A DNA stretch of 64,000 nt from CAVUOA01 sp963742955 (GCA_963742955.1 CAVUOA010000008.1:744001-808000); one strand, 5' to 3'. Counted from the first letter of the stretch, positions 39,333 to 49,899 are shown. Translations and numbers: made by a program. The notes: generated by a model not told the origin, from the letters alone.

Positions 39333-40371
39333 TATAATATTAATTCAGCATTTAACAAATATGCAAAAATATTTAATTAGTTATTCATAATAAACAGAAA
39401 GAAACAAAGTCGGAAACACAAAGTGAACAAAGGCTAACAAAGTACACAATGGATAAAATTTTAATCTGATCAGATCCTGCTTTGATCTGATGAAATTCTA
39501 TTTTCTTACTTCTTTCTTTGACCTCTCACCCTTCGACTTCGCTCCCTCCAAAGGCGGGCTGGCAGGGCTTCGCCTCTTACTCCTGATTTCTGACTTCTGA
39601 CTTCTGACATCTACCGCTCTGCTCAATAATTTGCAATCTGCAATTTATAATCTGTATTTTATAATCTGTATTTTATAATCGTAATTTTTAATTTTTAATT
39701 ATTAATTGATTCTTACCCCCCTACCCCCCCATATACCACCGAACTCGGTTTTTAAACTATTTATAATCATAAATTTAAATTTTAAATATTGCGTTTTCAT
39801 ATATGTTTTAAATAAAAATATTTTCTTTAAAAACAGAACGGAATCGAAACATTTTTTAAAAAGCTGCATAATTAGTTACCTTTTAATCAAGTTTTATTTT
39901 CTTTGAATTTTTACCGGAATCGCCATAAATTTCAAAAAACTGCATTTCAGGTTACCTTTTAAATAAATTTGACCGCTCAAATCCGGATTTTTGCTAATTT
40001 TGAGAATTTTTAGAAGATTAGGATTAACAACAGGTATGCAGCAATACAAATATAACTGATATTTTCAGGGAAGTCAAGAGGAATAGTTGGTATATTTCAG
40101 CTAATTTGTCATCCTGTCCCGATGGACATCGGGATAAACTCCGGCGGTCTACGACCCCGCTCTGCGGGGGAATCCGGTATTTTAACACAAAGAGCACGAA
40201 GATACACAAAGAATAAAAAATCCCGTAGGGATGAAATTATTATAGATGATTGTTAAAAGAAATACAACAAACCCCGAAGGGGTGATATTATTATAATGTC
40301 ATCCCTTCGGGATTCTTTTTTACTTCATCAGCACTCCTGCCGAAGCGGAATTTTTGCTTTAATGACCAAAG
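39333..40371. other. Repeat-rich intergenic region
   Basis: About 1 kb with no credible gene. It holds a CACAAAG block (39404-39450), iterated TTCTGAC units (39585-39608), repeated TATAATCTGTATTT (about 39645-39680), C-tracts near 39715-39730, an imperfect 55-base direct repeat (39838-39895 and 39914-39970, both with CGGAATCG...TTACCTTTTAA), a palindrome with GTCCCGATGGACATCGGGAT (40116-40135), and two CCCCGAAGGGGTGATATTAT-like hairpin repeats (40222-40315). Confidence 0.7.
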
Positions 40372-40631
40372 TCATTTAAGCATCAACATTTTCTTTGTTT
40401 CAGTAAACGAGCCGGATTGCAATCTGTAAAAATAAACACCGCTGGGATAATTTGATGCGTCCCAATCGACCTCATACGTGCCGGGGGTTAGCTGCTGATT
40501 AACAAGCACGGCAATTTCTCTGCCGAGGATATCAAATACCATTAAAGAAACATTGTCATTCCCCCGATGGACATCGGGGGAATTCAGAATAAGTTTATGC
40601 GGTCTGAATCAGGTTTTATTGGATTAGGAGA
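40372..40631 (-). pseudogene. Orphan T9SS sorting domain
   Basis: On the minus strand a degraded PNPIKPDSDRINL (compare PNPFNPVTKIKF) is followed by NSPDVHRGNDNVSLMVFD, then ILGREIAVLVNQQLTPGTYE, YPSGVYFYRLQSG, TETKKMLMLK and a TGA. So the last 85 codons of a T9SS protein are present with no body. It lies just downstream of the complete sorting domain of 40766-42358, pointing to a tandem duplication or leftover of a deleted neighbour. The stretch NSPDVHRGNDN is encoded by an inserted palindrome (40558-40583). Confidence 0.8.
40558..40583. repeat. Palindrome inserted in a T9SS domain
   Basis: ATTCCCCCGATG / CATCGGGGGAAT arms with a 2-base centre. It interrupts the orphan sorting domain between the PNPFNP-like strand and the LMVFDILG strand. 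The GATGGACATC core also occurs in the palindrome at 40116-40135. Confidence 0.75.
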
Positions 40632-40635
40632 TTTT

Positions 40636-40717
40636 GTCATTCCCGCGAAGGCGGGAATCCGGTCTACAGAGGATTTAAATCAAATGTTAATCGGATCCCT
40701 GCTTTCGCAGGGATGAC
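40636..40717. repeat. Composite REP-like element
   Basis: GTCATTCCCGCGAAGGCGGG (with AATCC) at 40636-40660 and GGATCCCTGCTTTCGCAGGG (with ATGAC) at 40693-40717. Same two-hairpin design as 29984-30067. Confidence 0.78.
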
Positions 40718-40765
40718 AATTTATTTCATCAGCACTCCCGCCGAAGCGGGATTTCTGCTTAAATA

Positions 40766-42358
40766 TCATTTCATCAGCACCATCTTTTTTGTTTCAGTAT
40801 AGTCACCTGCGGTTAATTTATAAAAATAAATACCGCTAGGATAATTTGTGCCATCCCAATCGACCTCGTATGTGCCGGGAGCAAGCTGCTGATTAACAAG
40901 CAAAGCAATTTCTCTGCCGAGGACATTGTAGATAACCAATCGTAGTGGTTCAGTATACTGAACCCCTACAGCGGGTACGTCAAACTTTATTTTCGTAACA
41001 GGATTGAACGGGTTAGGGTAGTTTTGGTAAAGCTTGTATGTAACGGGTATTTTATTTGAAATCGGCTGAATGCCTGTAACACAAATCATTGTAGCAGCAC
41101 CTCCGGAACCGACAGTAGGTGTGCGCGTTGTAATAAAACCAGTTGGTGAAGTAACATTAGGTGTTATTGAAATTATTGAATCCAGTGTACCAGTATGACT
41201 AATAACCATTGAATCATTACCGCCGCAAGTATGCCAGGCAGAATCGTATTTTACAATGTACATATTACCGGCGGGATCAAACGAATCCTTAACCCCTGCA
41301 ATAGCGTATCCCCAATCTAATGTATGTATAATGGAATAAGCTTCATTACCAATTTCTGTTCCTCCGGTAACAACTTTTGACCATTCAAGTATACCTACTG
41401 AATCTAGCTTTACTATATACCAATCAGGAAATGTTTCAACACCGCTTGTGCTACCCACCACTGCATATCCTCCATCTGCTGTTTGTATAATTGAATTAGC
41501 AATGTTAATATCCTTCAGTCCTATAGTTCTTGTCCACTGAAGGTCACCAGCTGGATTAAGTTTTATTACATATAAATTATAAGGGGGAGGAGTTCTTCCG
41601 ATAACAACATAACCCCCATCAGTACTTTGAATAATAGTACTTGTAATCTCGCCTTCAAAGTTTCTTGCCCATTGAAGGTTGCCGGAACTATTTAGCTTTA
41701 GTACGGTGATTAAACCGATTCCACTAATACCAATGCCAGTCACCGCATATCCTCCGTCTGAGGTTTGTACGATGGAACAGGCTAAGTCTTCACCTGTCCC
41801 TCCTACAGTTCTTGCCCATTGAAGGGAACCCGAGCTGTCAATTTTCACTATGAACATATCATCATACCCTTCTCCAAATGATTGTGTATAGCCCGCAATA
41901 ACGTACATACCTTCCGTAGTTTGAATAATTGAATTCCCGTACCCGCTTATATTTTCACACCAATGTAACGTTCCGTTTTTATCAATCTTAAAAATACTCG
42001 AGCCTGCTGCTATATAACCTCCGTCAGCAGTTTGGATTATGGAACTGATATCATCCCATCCTGTTCCACCGAAAGTTTTCGTCCACTGTAGTGTTTCGGT
42101 GGCATCTAGCTTTGCTATATATGCATAAAAACCACCCGCCCATGTATAGCCTGCAATTGTATAGCCTCCGTCCGTTGTTTGGATGATAGAATGAGCTACG
42201 TCTGTTTGTGATGTCCCAATTGAAACTTGAAACTGGGTAAAAGGAGCTGGTGAATGAGTCACAGGCTGGGACAAAACAAATTGGTTTGTTAGAAAAGCGA
42301 ATGCAAATAATATCAATAATCGGATACCGGCAGAATCAGTAGGAAAGTTTTTTCTCAT
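40766..42358 (-). CDS. Secreted repeat protein with T9SS sorting domain
   Basis: ATG 42358 is chosen because it gives a signal peptide, LLILFAFAFLTNQFVLSQ; the frame is open further upstream but without one. About 531 residues. Eight repeats of about 45 residues carry SIIQTxDGGYxxxGxT and LQWxxTxGG, a propeller type frequent in T9SS substrates. The tail is LYQNYPNPFNPVTKIKFDVP, an inserted AVGVQYTEP, LRLVIYNVLGREI, YPSGIYFYKLTAG, TETKKMVLMK. The insert is encoded by a palindrome at 40942-40969. Confidence 0.82.
   Translation of the reverse strand: MRKNFPTDSAGIRLLILFAFAFLTNQFVLSQPVTHSPAPFTQFQVSIGTSQTDVAHSIIQTTDGGYTIAGYTWAGGFYAYIAKLDATETLQWTKTFGGTGWDDISSIIQTADGGYIAAGSSIFKIDKNGTLHWCENISGYGNSIIQTTEGMYVIAGYTQSFGEGYDDMFIVKIDSSGSLQWARTVGGTGEDLACSIVQTSDGGYAVTGIGISGIGLITVLKLNSSGNLQWARNFEGEITSTIIQSTDGGYVVIGRTPPPYNLYVIKLNPAGDLQWTRTIGLKDINIANSIIQTADGGYAVVGSTSGVETFPDWYIVKLDSVGILEWSKVVTGGTEIGNEAYSIIHTLDWGYAIAGVKDSFDPAGNMYIVKYDSAWHTCGGNDSMVISHTGTLDSIISITPNVTSPTGFITTRTPTVGSGGAATMICVTGIQPISNKIPVTYKLYQNYPNPFNPVTKIKFDVPAVGVQYTEPLRLVIYNVLGREIALLVNQQLAPGTYEVDWDGTNYPSGIYFYKLTAGDYTETKKMVLMK
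40942..40969. repeat. Palindrome inserted in frame in a T9SS domain
   Basis: Arms GTAGTGGTTCAGTA / TACTGAACCCCTAC, 28 bases with one mismatched pair. It encodes the extra VQYTEPLR between the KIKFDVP and LVIYNVLG strands of the sorting domain. Confidence 0.75.
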
Positions 42359-42376
42359 TGCGGAGCTTCTCCTTTT

Positions 42377-42402
42377 AAGCGTCAATAATCTTAACGACGC
42401 TT
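42377..42402. repeat. Inverted repeat before the T9SS gene start
   Basis: AAGCGTC and GACGCTT, 12 bases apart, 19 bases upstream of the minus-strand ATG at 42358. It could be an operator or leader hairpin. Confidence 0.4.
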
Positions 42403-42624
42403 GAATTAATATATACAACATTATTAAATTTAAATATACAAATATGTGAGATAAAGAACCCTCGCCCCCGGAAATCTCGGTCTTGGAACGAGTTAGAGCA
42501 AATTTCATTAATTCGTGCCACCCCGGAGATTCGGAAGTTTTTACTGCCCGTTCCCAATTTTCCCTTTTTTTCATATTGTCTTTATTCACTGGTAAATTCT
42601 TTATATTTTAATTACCGTAAAATT

Positions 42625-43206
42625 ATGACTATATCAAAAACCATATCGAAACCGGAAGATTTATTTAAAAATCTGCCTGTACTTGAAACAGACCGACTGA
42701 AGCTGAGAAAGCTTACAATGCGTGATGCAGGCGATGTTTTTGAATACGCTTCGGTTCCCGAAGTTTCAAGATATGTGTCATGGGAACCGCACCGTACTAT
42801 TGCCGATACAAAATCGTTTCTGAAACACCTGTTATTTCAATATGAAAAAGGTATTCCCACATCATGGGGAATAGTTTTAAAAGAAAATGAAAAACTTATA
42901 GGTACAGGAGGCTTCCTGTGGTGGTCACTGGATAATTCAAAAGCTGAAATAGGATATGTAGTTTCAAACCAATACTGGAACAAAGGATATGCAAGCGAGA
43001 CATTGAACAGAATTCTTCAGTTTGGCTTTGAAATATTGCAGCTTGAAAGAATTGAAGCAAGATGCTTTGTTGAAAATACGGCTTCTGAGCGGGTTATGCA
43101 GAAATGCGGAATGAAACTTGAAGGCATTTTACGCAGTTCAATGTATCTGAAGGGGGCTTTCCGGAATTTTAAGCTGTACTCCATTTTAAGAAACGAATTT
43201 AAATAG
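42625..43206 (+). CDS. RimJ/RimL-type GNAT acetyltransferase
   Basis: A 193-residue GNAT enzyme. ETDRLKLRKLTMRDAGDVFE begins the fold; GTGGFLWWSLDNSKAEIGYV, NQYWNKGYASETLNRILQFG (acetyl-CoA loop) and ENTASERVMQKCGMKLEGIL are diagnostic for the ribosomal-protein/antibiotic acetyltransferase subgroup. Acceptor unknown. Intact. It is followed closely by the TTG-started gene at 43225. Confidence 0.9.
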   Translation: MTISKTISKPEDLFKNLPVLETDRLKLRKLTMRDAGDVFEYASVPEVSRYVSWEPHRTIADTKSFLKHLLFQYEKGIPTSWGIVLKENEKLIGTGGFLWWSLDNSKAEIGYVVSNQYWNKGYASETLNRILQFGFEILQLERIEARCFVENTASERVMQKCGMKLEGILRSSMYLKGAFRNFKLYSILRNEFK

Positions 43207-43224
43207 AATTTGAGGTTATTTTAA

Positions 43225-43749
43225 TTGCATCTGAATAAGAATATTCCGTCTGATACCGATAAACTGGTTTCGCCTGATATTACTACCGTAAAAGTACTTG
43301 AACTCCTTTGCAGAAAGGGAGGGAAGTATGCCGGCTGGGGCATGAATGACAACCACCAGGAATTCACCGGCGAGCTTAGCCTTACTCCCGTTGTGAACAA
43401 TTTCGGAATCAATATTGCATTTAAGGCAACTGCAGAAGACGGAAGCATTGTAAACGAAGAATCCACCCTCATAGCGCTCGACAGCGAAAATAAGCTCACC
43501 ATGTGGACACTCAACAGCAATTTTAACACCACCGTTATTTTTGATTTCAAATTTCACAAACGTATCCGCCCCGCCAAAGACATTGTAGTTTTCGGCTACG
43601 GTTCTGCCGAAGAAAATGAACATACACGCGAGGAAATTTCGATTGAGTTTTGGGATAACGGCGATTTAACCTACACTTATTTCTGGGGAATGCCCAACGG
43701 CGAGTTCATGAAGCACTCTACAGCAACATTGAAAAAAATTAGTTCTTAA
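43225..43749 (+). CDS. Beta-rich hypothetical protein
   Basis: A 174-residue cytoplasmic protein from a TTG start. Predicted strands such as GGKYAGWGMNDNHQEFTGEL, LTMWTLNSNF, VFGYGSAEENEH and DLTYTYFWGMPNGEF, with a closing HSTATLKKI, suggest an up-and-down beta barrel of the lipocalin/nitrobindin or DUF1579 kind. No haem ligand can be assigned. Probably co-transcribed with the GNAT gene. Confidence 0.6.
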   Translation: MHLNKNIPSDTDKLVSPDITTVKVLELLCRKGGKYAGWGMNDNHQEFTGELSLTPVVNNFGINIAFKATAEDGSIVNEESTLIALDSENKLTMWTLNSNFNTTVIFDFKFHKRIRPAKDIVVFGYGSAEENEHTREEISIEFWDNGDLTYTYFWGMPNGEFMKHSTATLKKISS

Positions 43750-43849
43750 ACCTGTAAAGAGCCCTTCTATATTACATGTTTTCATAAATTTACCGTGCTA
43801 CTTTAATACTCATTGAGTTTACCATTAATTTTGTTCATATTTTAAAAGT

Positions 43850-44537
43850 ATGAAATATATCATGCGCTTCAATATTTCTGGGAGTAATTTTTCTTGCGGG
43901 TCCGTCTTTCACCCAGCAGGACGGGGTTAACAGGCTTTCTTCATCATTCAAGATAGTGCGCCTGCAGTATTCCGGCGGGGGTGACTGGTATAACGACCCT
44001 TCGGCAGAAGTGAACATGATGGATTACCTGAAGAAGAATACCGTAATCGATGTAGATGAGCCGAAATTTTCTTCTGTAGATATTGCCTCTGATGATATTT
44101 TCAATTACCCGTTTATATTAATTACCGGACACGGAAATATTAATTTTTCCGATTCGGAAGTTAAACGGCTTAAAGAATATCTCGAACGCGGCGGATTCTT
44201 ATACGCCGATGACGATTACGGCATGGATGAAGCATTCCGCCGTGAAATGAAGAAAGTTTTTCCTGACCAGGAGATGAAAGAACTGCCGTTTGACCATAAG
44301 ATTTATTCAGCGCATTTTTCTTTTCCAAAGGGACTGCCTAAAATACATGAACATAACGGCAAGCCCCCGCAGGGTTTCGGGTATTTCATTAACGGAAGAT
44401 TATGTGTTTATTATACTTATGAAACAAACATTTCCGACGGATGGGCAGACCCGCGCGAACACGACGACCCGCCGGAAAAACGCGAAGAAGCCTTTAAAAT
44501 GGGAACAAATATTATAGTTTATGCCTTAAATAATTAA
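43850..44537 (+). CDS. DUF4159 protein (frameshifted near the start)
   Basis: ATG 43850 starts MKYIMRF. An indel near 43867 then moves to the frame IFLGVIFLAGPSFTQQDGVN, completing a signal peptide. The mature domain contains FKIVRLQYSGGGDWYNDPS, FILITGHGNINFSDSEV, LKEYLERGGFLYADDDYG, SFPKGLPKIHEH and NGRLCVYYTYETNISDGWAD. This is the DUF4159 family, related to GATase-like folds. About 229 residues. It sits 15 bases upstream of the DUF4175 gene, a pairing expected in this group, where both often occur with MoxR/BatA-type genes. Exported; exact role unknown. Confidence 0.82.
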
Positions 44538-44552
44538 AGAATCTGCATATAT

Positions 44553-47500
44553 TTGAGCAATCTTGAACTGACATACCAGAGCTTTGTAAGCAGAATATCC
44601 GATACCGCCCGCAGGGATATTTTATCAAGACTTACAAGACGAACATTAATTACTGTAAGCGCTTTAATTATTATTGCGCTCACAGCAGTTGTGCTTGAAG
44701 CTATATTCGGTTTTTCATCCCCTGTGAGAAAAGTAATTTTCTTCGGTTACCTGTCATCTGTGTTTGCCACCGTTGTTTTAATAATCCTTCTCGCATATCT
44801 TGAATTCTCATCACTCAGCCATGATGAAAAAATCAGCCAATACGCATTGAAAATCGGCGGGTTCTTTCCGCAGGTTAAAGATAACCTGCTTAATGCCCTG
44901 CAAATATATAAATCATCAAAGAATGATAAGAATTTATTTTCAAATGAGCTTGCCGCAGAAAGCATTAACTTAGTTAACCAAAAAACGAGCGGTATAAATT
45001 TTACAAGCATTGTTTCGTACAAGAGCAGCAAAAAATTTGCATTCACTGCTTCGGGCAGTTTTTTAATTTCAGCAATGCTGTTTTTAACATTTCCTTCGGT
45101 GTTCCAGTCATCGGCTTACAGGCTGATAAATTACAATTACACTTTCATTGAAAACACATTAGGCATTGCTTACGAAGTAAAGCCCGGTAACATAGAAATA
45201 TCAAAAGGCGATAACGTTAACATTTCGGCAAAGATAATGTTTAATGACCCGAATTATAAAACAGAGCAGGTTACGTTTAATACAAAATCGGTTTCGAATG
45301 AGGGGATTGAGCTTTCATCCAATTCAGAAAAGCTGAATGCATCATCACCGAATGAGTTTACCACTGCACTTACCGGAATCAATACAAATACTGTTTATTG
45401 GTTTGAATACAAAGGCATAAAAAGCGAAGAGTATAAAATCTCAATTACATCGAGACCTATTATTAAATCGGTAAAAATCACCGTATATCCTCCTGCATAC
45501 ACAAAACTCCCTTCACGGGTTGCCGAAGGTAACGAAATAACTACAATTACGGGAAGCAGAATATATGTTGAGCTTGAAAGTCCCGATGACCTTACTAAAT
45601 CGCTATTAGCATTCACTAACGGCGCGAATATACAGATGGATGTTAACGGTAAAAATGCCGTGGGTACTTTCACAGCATCGTCTAACGGTGTTTTTAAGAT
45701 AAATATATTTAAAGATTTTAACGGCAAGGAGCTTACAAACGCCAACCCGCAGGATTACCAGTTACGGGTTTATCCCGATGAGTACCCGAAAATTAATATC
45801 GTTGAGCCGGAAGAATCTTCAACTGCGCCTACCGGCAAAGAGCTGCTGGTGCGTTCAAGGATTACAGATGATTTCGGCTTTACAAAACTGCGTCTTGGTT
45901 ACAGGCTCAGCAAATCAAAATACGGTCCGCCGGATAAAGATTTCCGGTATAAAGATATCCCGGTTAAAAACCTCGATGCAACGGGGTTGGAAGTACCGTA
46001 TGAATGGAATTTCTCCGATTTAAATCCCGGCACGGAAGACGAAATAGAATACTTTGTTGAAGTATACGATAACGATGCCGTAAGCGGTCCTAAGATGACG
46101 CGCTCCGATACAAGAAAGCTAATATTTCCTTCGCTTGAATCATTGCTCAATAAAACAGAAAAGACTAAAGATGAAATAGAGAATTCTCTGAAATCGGCTT
46201 ATGATGATGCAATGGAACTGAAGAAGGAAATGGATGATATGAAGCAGAAACTGGATAAAAATCCCGAAGAGCTGGGATTAAACGACCCGACAAAGAAAAA
46301 AGAGCTCCAGAATAAAATCGAAAACATTCAGAACCAGTTTTCGGCAACACAGCAGAAGCTTGATAACCTGATGAACGACCTGCAGAATAATCACCAGATT
46401 TCAAAGGAAACTTTGGATAAATACATGGAGCTTCAGAAGATGTTCCAGCAAATCGATTCCAAAGAGCTGCGCGAGATGCTCCAAAAACTTCAGGAAGCGA
46501 TGAAGAACCTGAACCCCGAACAGCTTCAGGAAGCGATGAAGAATTTCCATTTTGATGAGGAGAGCTTCAAAAAATCACTTGATAAAACAATGGAGCTGCT
46601 TCAGAAAATTTTAAACGAGCAGAAATTCGGTGAGCTGACAAAGAAGCTTGATGAAATAACAAAAGAACAGGATAAGATAAAAGAAGATACAAAGAATACA
46701 GATGCACAGGATAAGAACAAGATGGATGAGCTGTCGAAATCACAGCAGGAACTGCAGAAGCAGTATGAAGAATTTCAGAAAAACCTTAAAGATTTGATGG
46801 AGAACATGAAGAAGCTCAACAGCAATGACGAAACTGCAAAAGAGCTTCAGAAGCTGTTAGACGAGATGATGAAAAAGAATCTCGAACAGAAGATGAACGA
46901 ATCATCGCAAAACTTAAACAAAGGGAACAAGAGCCAATCGCAGAACCAGCAGCAGGATATTTCGCAGAACCTGAATGATATGAACAAAATGATGCAGGAT
47001 ATACTTTCACAAATGCTGAACAATGAAAACTCAAAGCTGATGGCAAAGATGCAGGAAATGCTGGATAAGCTCCAGAAGATGTCCGAGCAGCAGCAGAAAT
47101 TAAAAGACCAGTCAAAGGAGCTTGATAAAGATACAGACCCGAAGGAGTTCCAGAAGAATAAAGCGCAGCAGGATGAGCTTGCGCAGGATTTATCAAAAGC
47201 AATAGATGACCTGATGGCGCTTTCGCAGCAAATGCCGATGACGCCGCAGATGATGAAATCCCTCGGTGATGCGTATAACCAGATGAAAGACGCGTCGCAG
47301 AGCCTTCAGGGCAAAGACGGTGAAAATGCAAACATGTCACAGGGTAAAGCAAAAGAATCGCTCGATAAAGCAATCGAGCGATTAAAATCGATGTGCCAGC
47401 AGGGAACCAAGCCGGGAGGAAACAGCCTATCAGACCTGCTGCAGGCATTACAGCAGATGATTGCAAAACAGCAGGCATTAAACCAGAAAATGGGACAGGT

Positions 47501-47996
47501 CGGACCTCCGAACAACCAGGGGCAGTATTCACAGGAGCAGATGGCGCAGATGCAAAAGCTCCAAATGGAACAGCAGACTATTCAAAAAAATCTGCAGCAG
47601 CTTAACCAGGAGTTTAAAGAACAACAGGAAAAAGAAGGCAAAAAACTTCTCGGCAACCTTGATAAGGTTCAGCAGGATATGATGGAAGTTATAAAAGACC
47701 TGCAGGATAATAACATAACCCCCGAAACAAGACAGCGCCAGGAAAAGATTTTATCGCGGATGCTTGATTTCCAGCTTTCGGCGCGCGAGAAAGATTTTGA
47801 AAAGAAACGCGAGTCAAGACCGGGAAAAGATTTTGACAGAAGCTCCCCGCCGGAGATAATAATTTCCAAACCCACAATAATAGACGGCATCAACCAGGAT
47901 GCGCTTGAGCTTCAGAAGCAGAGCTACAGCGAAGACTACGAAGCGCTGATACAGAAATACATGGAAAAAATTAAAACTGCCGGGAATAACCAATAG
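44553..47996 (+). CDS. DUF4175-family membrane protein with long coiled coil
   Basis: A 1147-residue protein from a TTG start. Membrane helices lie at about residues 33-53, 64-88 and 160-182. A periplasmic region of about 350 residues has Ig-like strands (KITVYPPAYTKLPSRVAEG, RITDDFGFTKLRLGYRLS). From about residue 530 it is an extreme Gln/Lys/Glu/Met-rich coiled coil with many QKLQEAMK-, QQQ- and DKLQKM-type heptads, ending with IQKYMEKIKTAGNNQ. This matches the DUF4175 architecture. Intact despite its size. It may form a long periplasmic rod working with the DUF4159 protein. Confidence 0.85.
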   Translation: MSNLELTYQSFVSRISDTARRDILSRLTRRTLITVSALIIIALTAVVLEAIFGFSSPVRKVIFFGYLSSVFATVVLIILLAYLEFSSLSHDEKISQYALKIGGFFPQVKDNLLNALQIYKSSKNDKNLFSNELAAESINLVNQKTSGINFTSIVSYKSSKKFAFTASGSFLISAMLFLTFPSVFQSSAYRLINYNYTFIENTLGIAYEVKPGNIEISKGDNVNISAKIMFNDPNYKTEQVTFNTKSVSNEGIELSSNSEKLNASSPNEFTTALTGINTNTVYWFEYKGIKSEEYKISITSRPIIKSVKITVYPPAYTKLPSRVAEGNEITTITGSRIYVELESPDDLTKSLLAFTNGANIQMDVNGKNAVGTFTASSNGVFKINIFKDFNGKELTNANPQDYQLRVYPDEYPKINIVEPEESSTAPTGKELLVRSRITDDFGFTKLRLGYRLSKSKYGPPDKDFRYKDIPVKNLDATGLEVPYEWNFSDLNPGTEDEIEYFVEVYDNDAVSGPKMTRSDTRKLIFPSLESLLNKTEKTKDEIENSLKSAYDDAMELKKEMDDMKQKLDKNPEELGLNDPTKKKELQNKIENIQNQFSATQQKLDNLMNDLQNNHQISKETLDKYMELQKMFQQIDSKELREMLQKLQEAMKNLNPEQLQEAMKNFHFDEESFKKSLDKTMELLQKILNEQKFGELTKKLDEITKEQDKIKEDTKNTDAQDKNKMDELSKSQQELQKQYEEFQKNLKDLMENMKKLNSNDETAKELQKLLDEMMKKNLEQKMNESSQNLNKGNKSQSQNQQQDISQNLNDMNKMMQDILSQMLNNENSKLMAKMQEMLDKLQKMSEQQQKLKDQSKELDKDTDPKEFQKNKAQQDELAQDLSKAIDDLMALSQQMPMTPQMMKSLGDAYNQMKDASQSLQGKDGENANMSQGKAKESLDKAIERLKSMCQQGTKPGGNSLSDLLQALQQMIAKQQALNQKMGQVGPPNNQGQYSQEQMAQMQKLQMEQQTIQKNLQQLNQEFKEQQEKEGKKLLGNLDKVQQDMMEVIKDLQDNNITPETRQRQEKILSRMLDFQLSAREKDFEKKRESRPGKDFDRSSPPEIIISKPTIIDGINQDALELQKQSYSEDYEALIQKYMEKIKTAGNNQ

Positions 47997-48197
47997 GCAC
48001 GTCTTACCGCCTTATAAATAAAGCGGTTATTCATAACCTCCGTTTAATCTCACCTGTTACAGGAAATTTAAACATAAGAAATAAAGTTACAATAAATAAC
48101 TAACGTGATACATTTATGTCATTTGATATATTTCATCTAATTTTTATATTCAATCAACAATGAACTTATATTGATTTAACAATTTAATACAACTGCA

Positions 48198-49870
48198 ATG
48201 AAGAAAATAACATTTCTTGTTTTAGTACTAACAGCAGCTTGTTTGTATTCACAGACAGGCTCTTCAACAGGTTTTGTTGGAAAATCAACGGTAAGTGAAA
48301 ACGTTAACGGGAACATTCAATATAAAATTGTTACAACACCGCAGCTATACAATGCAGGATTCACTGCCAGGCAAGTTGAAAACCCGCCAACTGACCAAAC
48401 CGATAACAATTCGTCAGTAAGATGGAAATTTACAGACCCGATTGCAATCGGGTATTCATGTGATGAAAGCGGAGACGGTCTTTCAACAGCCCAGGGCTGG
48501 GGATTAAATACACAGCGGGTTTCGCTCTATGGAAATTCTAATAATGTTCCGGCGTGGGAATTTTACACTAACCCAACCGTATTTACAAATTTCGTAGCCA
48601 TTTCCGGAACAGGAAACAGAATAGCTGCCGCTTCGCTATATAACATCTACATTTTCAACAGCAGCTCAAGCACCCCCATTTTTAATTTTGATTTAACTGC
48701 TCTGCCGGATACCGGCAACGCAGGCATGCTTGATATTACAAGTGACGGGAATTTTATTGTTGCAAATGCTTCAAGGAATGATTCGAGCTGGGTATTCGGT
48801 TTTTCAAAAGATTCAACACACCCTGCATGGCGTTACAGAGTAGGACCTGGTCCGGCAGGAGGCGCAAGTATTCAGGGAACCAGGATATCAGGAAATGATT
48901 CACTCGTTATAGTTAACACATACAGTGATTTCTATGTGTTCAGAACATATACCGGACAACTGGTTTACCAGGGATTAATAAATCCTTCGAGTAATAACGG
49001 AACACAATCGCCCCAGGCAATCAGCGGAGACGGAAGTGTAATAGCAACAATAAACTATAACGGATTTGTAAGAGTTTATACATGGAACGGCAGCACATAT
49101 AACTTCTTGTGGCAGCATCAGGAACCGCCTGGCGCTTACTACAACTGGATGACTGCAGTTGATGTATCTTATGACGGAAGTATGGTGGCTGCCGGAACTT
49201 TGAATTTCGTAACATCAAGCACATACGATGGAAAAATTAAACTCTTCAGAACAACAAACGGCTCAACACCAATATGGACTTACAGCGGCGCAGGTGATGA
49301 GGTTAATGCTGTCTCATTCTCCAAAAACGGAAATATCTTAAGCGCATGTTCATGGGGTGACTACTACAACCCTCTGAAGGATAACATGTTTGTTTTTAAA
49401 ACATCGCATACTACAAGCACTCCTCTCTATTCATTCAGCGATTCTTCAGGCTCATTTTTCTCGTGCAGCACCTCCGATGACGGAACAACAGTTATCGGAA
49501 CCGGTAAGCGTGTTCATGCACGTTCATTCGGCAACGGCGGAGTTCTTTATAATGTATTGGTCGATACAGCCGAACCTACCGGCGTAATAAACAACCATAA
49601 CATTGCCGATAAATTTGAGCTGCTGCAAAACTATCCCAACCCGTTTAACCCGTCAACACAGATAAATTATGCAATCGCAAAAGACGGGTTTGTAAAAATT
49701 ACCGTGTTTGATATACTCGGCAGAGAAGTTGCAGTACCTGTAAACCAGTTCCGCAAGAGCGGAAATACGGCGTAAGCTTTAATGCAGAAAACTTATCAAG
49801 CGGAATGTATTTTTATAAAATAGAAGCTAACGGATTTACCGATACTAAAAAGATGATTTTGATTAAATAA
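48198..49870 (+). CDS. Secreted WD40-like propeller with T9SS sorting domain (frameshifted)
   Basis: Signal peptide at residues 1-18 (TAACLYSQ). The body has WD40/YVTN-like blades such as NRIAAASLYNIYIFNSSS, ITSDGNFIVANASRND, ISGDGSVIATINYNGFVRVY and VSYDGSMVAAG. The sorting domain begins LLQNYPNPFNPSTQINY and continues ITVFDILGREVAVPVNQFRK. A missing base near 49765 stops it early; the other frame gives KYGVSFNAENLSSGMYFYKI and ends DTKKMILIK. Repaired length is about 557 residues. Confidence 0.83.
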
Positions 49871-49899
49871 ACCTGCGTTCATTTTGCACAGGACTTTCA

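Noticed and set aside
39706..39906. Short open frame in the repeat-rich gap
   Set aside because: AT-rich, low complexity, no ribosome binding site and no homologous feature.
39333..40371. CRISPR array in the repeat-rich gap
   Set aside because: Repeats are irregular, palindromic and without constant-length spacers; no cas gene is present.
42359..42589. N-terminal extension of the T9SS gene at 40766
   Set aside because: The extension carries an extra hydrophobic segment and low-quality sequence; starting at ATG 42358 gives a normal signal peptide.
46816..47532. Long minus-strand open frame (238 codons) opposite the coiled coil
   Set aside because: It is the antisense of a Gln/Lys-rich repetitive coding region where stops are rare on the other strand; its composition is Ser/Ala/Pro-rich with no domain.
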